A stretch of 64,000 bases of DNA from Gymnorhina tibicen. Taxonomy: Eukaryota > Chordata > Aves > Passeriformes > Artamidae. Shown here in pieces: positions 59,601-64,000 of the stretch. Location: NCBI GenBank assembly GCA_013399875.1, contig VXAZ01002369.1, positions 1,303,813 to 1,367,812 on the forward strand, given 5' to 3'. The notes beneath the pieces were generated by a model. It did not search any database. It had not been told where the DNA came from and worked only from the letters and a program-made list of their open reading frames with translations. Position numbers and translations under genes: made by a program. Numbering within the stretch: position 1 is the stretch's first letter; every line of letters begins with the position of its first letter.

Positions 59601-62600
59601 GGGCATGAACTAGCTGACATACTGTAATTTCTTTTTCTCTTTTCCTACTTCCTTAGCAGTCTACAGTTTCAGTTTGCTCATAAATACATCAAATTAGTCA
59701 TTCATAATTTTTTTAAAGAGGAGGGTGGTTTGGGTTGTGTATTTGTTTTTATGAAGTTGGTTGGGAGGACTTACTACTTTGTCTATGAGGTTTGTGGGTT
59801 TTGCTTATTTGGTTTATTTTTTTATATCAGTTTCATGCCCTGAGGGTAAGGCAAACATTACACCGTACAGTAAAAAACAAAGTACCTTGGATGATGTATT
59901 TTTTTGCAAACAGTGTTAAGAGTTATGCTAGATTGGTAATATTTTTTCAGCCTAAAATATATTAAAAAAAATCTGTGATCACAAATGTTTTAAACTATCT
60001 AAAGAGAAAATTTGTATATTTGGGGAAGAAAATAATTTTTACATAGCTTTTGTATGCAGATATTAAAATGTAATTATGAATATAGTGGGCATAGATAACT
60101 GTGTAAGCTTGAATTCTAAAAAAGAAAAAGCTTATAACTGAAAAGTGGTCCTGGTGTCTCTGTCTCTTTGTTGCAGGCTCTTTTGTCAGCTCTGTCTCAC
60201 ACTTCCAAGCCAATGGAATGGGAAAAGTAGGGCCTAGAGCACAGTGTTTTATCAGCTCTAACCTGTTCACATTTCTGTACTTCTGCATCCCTTTCATCAC
60301 CTACCTCATATCTTATCTCCTCTCCTCCCTTCCCTTGGGCAGCCAACCAAAGGTTTTCACTTCCTCACTCCTCACAGCAGCCAGCCTTAATTTACTCCAG
60401 TGAACTGACTCTTGATTTATGTCTCACTCAATTACATTTTTTAAGGGAACACCCTTTCTTTCCTTCTCCACTCCCAGTCTAAACAGGGATGGTGTGACAG
60501 GAGCAATAAGCTTCCCATCTTTTCATACTTTCCGTACCTTGGTCTCCAACCTGCTGGAGATCTCATTCAGGTATTTTCTCTGGTCTTATATTCCTTTGCA
60601 GTTCTTATTTCTCCTCCAGTTCTTTCACTCCTGTGAGGAAGAAAAGCCAGGCCTATTGCCTGGATCGAAATAATTTCTTGGCCTGTCCCAGATGGGAAAC
60701 CTGTTTTGGGCTGCTGTTTCATGGTGATTTCCACAGGCATTTCCTGGCTGGCTGCCAGCTCCTGCTCCTGGTCCCCTTCCACATGAGGTGCTGCGAGCCT
60801 TCAGAGGGGTCCCTGAGCTCCCTCTGTCTGGCAGCCCTGGGAGCACATCCCTGACTCCAGGCTCGGTGTCCCTGGGGAGTGCTGTGCCAGCACCTGGAGG
60901 GTTTGTTGCCACTGTGGCCTGTGGGAAGAGGGGCTGCTTTCAAAGGCAGGAGCTGTATGTGAGGAGCCAGAGGGAAAGCGTGAAATCCCTGCTCTGCCTG
61001 AAATGGAATCCCTTCAAGCACTCCAGTTCAGGCACCCGCGTGGGGAAGCCTTGCCAAAGCCTCTGCTGGGTTTGCACTGAGCGAGCAGCAACGTGGGTTG
61101 CTTTGGCCCCGGGATCAGCTCTGGAGTGAGGAATTAGTTTGGTGTGTAAAAATTTGTTTACTCAATGTGAAGAAATAGTTCTGCTCCCACAGATGCCAGT
61201 GCTCTGGGTATAACATTTTCAGGCTTCATTTGTAGTGGTGAAATCTGTATTTTTCAAAAAGAAGTGTGATGTCTGTGGATTCTCAGAGCCACATGAATTT
61301 GCTTCAGGGTCTATTTAACACTATGGAGAAGGACATAAGAGATGGTCAGCTCTTCCCCTGGAGCTCTGGCACTACAGCAGTGTTCTTGACCTGTTTTGGG
61401 CTGCTTCTTGCACCCTGAGCCTGTTGGTGAACACAGATGGAGTTTGTTTGTCCTCTTGGTGACAGTCAGTGAGGGTTTTCTGTCCTTGAAAATGGAGCCA
61501 CGTCTGAAGGATTTTCTCTGTGAACTTGGGAGTCTAACAACAAACAAATGTGTGTCTTATACTCATGGTCACATGTGCTGTGTGATATTCCCCATAGCAT
61601 ATGGCTACCATATGGCTACCCATAGGTACTGCCACAAGCTGCCTTGGTGCACACAATGATATGCCTGAAGTCCCTTGGAAAAAATTTTAAAAAACCTGAG
61701 GAAGTCCCTTTGTATAATTTGGGAGAGCTTTGAGACTTCTAAGGTCAAGGAATACTGAAAGGCTTGTGGGATCCCTGCGTCAGAGGTCCCAAGGGGAGAA
61801 ATAAAATGGCTTCCATGTCATCCTGACCTTGTGGTGCCTTGAAAAATTACAAACTTGGAAAAGTGGTCCAAGCTCAGTACCCTGCTGTGCAGAACCAGGG
61901 TGAAACCTACAGGGAAAACAAGACAATCCTTAGTGGATTGTATTTGGAAAATGCAATGTAAAGGAGTAGAGAAGGGCATCAGCAAATCAAAAACAAAACC
62001 CAGAATGAGTCATTTTCTGAATTTCACTGGAATTTGAATTTGCAAGAGGCTGTCTGAGTGGTTATGGGGGTAGCTTCAAACAGTGTTTCTCTGAAAAGAA
62101 ATGCTCTAGTTACAAGAAATAAAAGCAGTTTTGCAAAATCCAAACAAAAGCTGTATTGAAAGGGGAAAAAAGATGTGTTATATGTAGTTGCAACGTCTTT
62201 GCTATCTCCCTGCTCAGAGGTAGGAACAAAAAGGGGAAAAAGTTGTCTTTGCTGGGATAACCATAGAGGCAGAAAGCTTCACTGACTGATGTAATCTTTA
62301 AAAGGGAAATGAAAGCAGGTGCACGACTTAGTGTGTATATAAAGTTGCAGCAAGAGTTGACTAGGGCTGAAAACATGTCCCAGGTGAAATCTCAAAGACA
62401 CATTCTCTAATCTAAGGAGCAGGAAGGAAGGAAGGAAGGGTCTGAGAGGCCAAATCTTGAGCCCCTTGAAGTCAGAGCTGTAGATAATGACAAAAGGTGA
62501 GATCCAGGCTGTGGTTTGGTGAAGTTGTTCCTTGCTCCGATGAAGTGTAGGAGAGGTCACAGGTATTGTCAGTTGCTTTCACAAAAGGCACAAGAAAGTG

Positions 62601-64000
62601 TTTGGCAACTGAGACAGAGAAACATAACCCACACTTTACAAACAGCACATCTTGTTGAAGTGGGTCAGAATCCATGAATGTGAGGAGCAGAGAACCTGCA
62701 AGATGCATAACCATGAACATCCCAGAGGACTGAGTTAGAGAGGGGTTGGAAAAACTAAGGCAATGTGCTTGTGTTGCCAGGAGTTCCTTTACTTCTTCTG
62801 GGCAGGAAATACAGAAGAAGGCCTCTTCAAAGACTCAGAGGGATCTGAGAGACGTTAGCTGCCAGTGTCTTTAAGCCTCCATGGCCAGGCTGGACAACCT
62901 GGATGTCGTCTTGCCCTCCCACTGCTGTGCTCCCCCTGCCTAGGGAGCAAGTGTGGTGGCTTTGCCTGGCTGCTGTCTGAGCATGGTGGCAAATTTTTCA
63001 GAGACTTCCAAAAAAGCGGTGGGGGCAAGCAGGGTAGGTATTTCTGCTGAATGCCAGAGCACACACCAAAGCTGCTGAGCTCTCCCTCTTGCCAAAGTGA
63101 GTTCCTTGCTCTCTGTGCCCACAATCCTGGCTCTAACCCTGACACTGCCATATAGAATGGAACAGCTGAGCATGCTCCATGCTGGCTCAGCTGATCCCTT
63201 GGAGGTGAAGCCCATGTTTGTGACTGCCTGGGGAGTGAACAAGGCACTTTTCCATTCAGTCAGTGCCTGCTTTGTCTATCATGTGCTGATTGCCTCAGTC
63301 CTAGACACTGTTCTCTTCCAGGGAGAACAGAGAGCTCTTCCAGAGCTGCCATTAATGGCCTGTGAAGGCAGGTCCTGACATCCATCTAGCATTCCAGAGC
63401 TGCATGTTCGGAGAAGGAATGTACCCCAGAGGCATGAGCCTCCCTTGGAAGTCTTGCTGACACTAGAGATAGGATGAAGGGCACTAGGACAGATATCTAC
63501 TCACCAGGTCAAGAACTACAGAGATGGAGTAGTGGTCACAAAGGTCTGCCTGGAGGAAATGGGTGGTGACAACAGGGACAGGTCTGTGGCCTCTGAAGCC
63601 TGTTGCAAAGCTCGAGAGCAGAGTATTCTTTGTCAGAATTCTGTAGTATTAAAACGGGAATTTGTTGGTTCTAAAATCCTAACATTCACTTGTCTGTTCT
63701 CCTCAGAAGTATCCTGTCACCAGAGTTTGTGAGCTGTGAATATTGCTGCCAAGGCCCAGTGGAGAAATGAGAGATTATGGGGGAAGGAAGCTGTTCTGTC
63801 CAGAAAGAGAGGGGGTTGAGCTGCCTGTAGACCCTGTGCATATGCGCAACTTTGCACTCAACACAAGGCTGAAAAACCAAACTGGGCCAAGCCATTTCCA
63901 GGCTATATCCTTAAAAACCTATGTTGAAAAAGAAGTGCTGATTGCCCTTTAAATCAAAGGTGTTCTGGGGCTGATAATTCATTTTGGGAGCCAAGGATGG
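59601..64000. other. Downstream flank, no gene recognised
   Basis: Unique-looking sequence with a short (GGAA)n run near 62407-62430 and a G+C-richer patch at about 60650-61130 and 62850-63250. Short frames on both strands lack recognisable domains. In other vertebrates NR1D2 lies further downstream of THRB, but nothing like it is seen here. Confidence 0.6.

Noticed and set aside
60567..61129. Overlapping 70-113-codon frames on both strands in the downstream flank
   Set aside because: Moderately G+C-rich sequence without recognisable domains, start context or splice structure.

Overview
This window is vertebrate nuclear DNA, almost certainly from a bird. It holds one recognisable protein-coding locus on the + strand: THRB, the gene for thyroid hormone receptor beta (NR1A2). 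Two observations point to a bird. The interspersed repeats are CR1 LINEs with the avian 'ATCATAGAAT' 3' end. The gene also has the chicken-type architecture: a seven-nucleotide coding stub ('MS' plus the first base of a Gly codon) for the short beta0 isoform, and a separate long exon for the beta2 isoform. All exon joins were worked out by hand from canonical GT-AG sites and reading phase. The beta2 transcript (29654-54848, seven coding exons) encodes 476 aa. The beta0 transcript (ATG at 9602, then the six shared exons) encodes 369 aa.

Layout. 1-9543 is 5' intronic or upstream sequence with three CR1 insertions (one of them nested) and one strong CpG island built on a degenerate CTTCCCTGCGGC-type repeat (about 7035-7560), the best candidate for an upstream promoter. 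9544-9608 is the beta0 start exon. 9609-29496 is a long intron with one CR1 copy. At about 29030-29653 lies the beta2 promoter region: OTX/CRX-type and ONECUT-type motifs, a TATAAATA box, and a leader with five upstream ATGs. 29654-29981 is the beta2-specific exon. 40182-54848 holds the six shared exons: two for the DNA-binding domain, one for the hinge and start of the ligand-binding domain, and three for the rest of that domain. 54849 onward is the 3' UTR and downstream flank, with no other gene recognised.

How it works together. Two alternative first coding exons, each with its own leader, both end in phase 1 with a G and splice to the same acceptor at 40181/40182. One gene therefore makes receptors with identical DNA-binding and hormone-binding domains but a 2-residue or a 109-residue N-terminal region. 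The most interesting non-coding material is around the beta2 exon: the motif cluster upstream, a perfect inverted pair of E-boxes just inside the next intron, and upstream ORFs in both isoform leaders. Two N positions (57338, 59205) sit in suspicious sequence and are probably assembly defects. I found no new multi-gene system, no viral gene, and no tRNA, rRNA or CRISPR.
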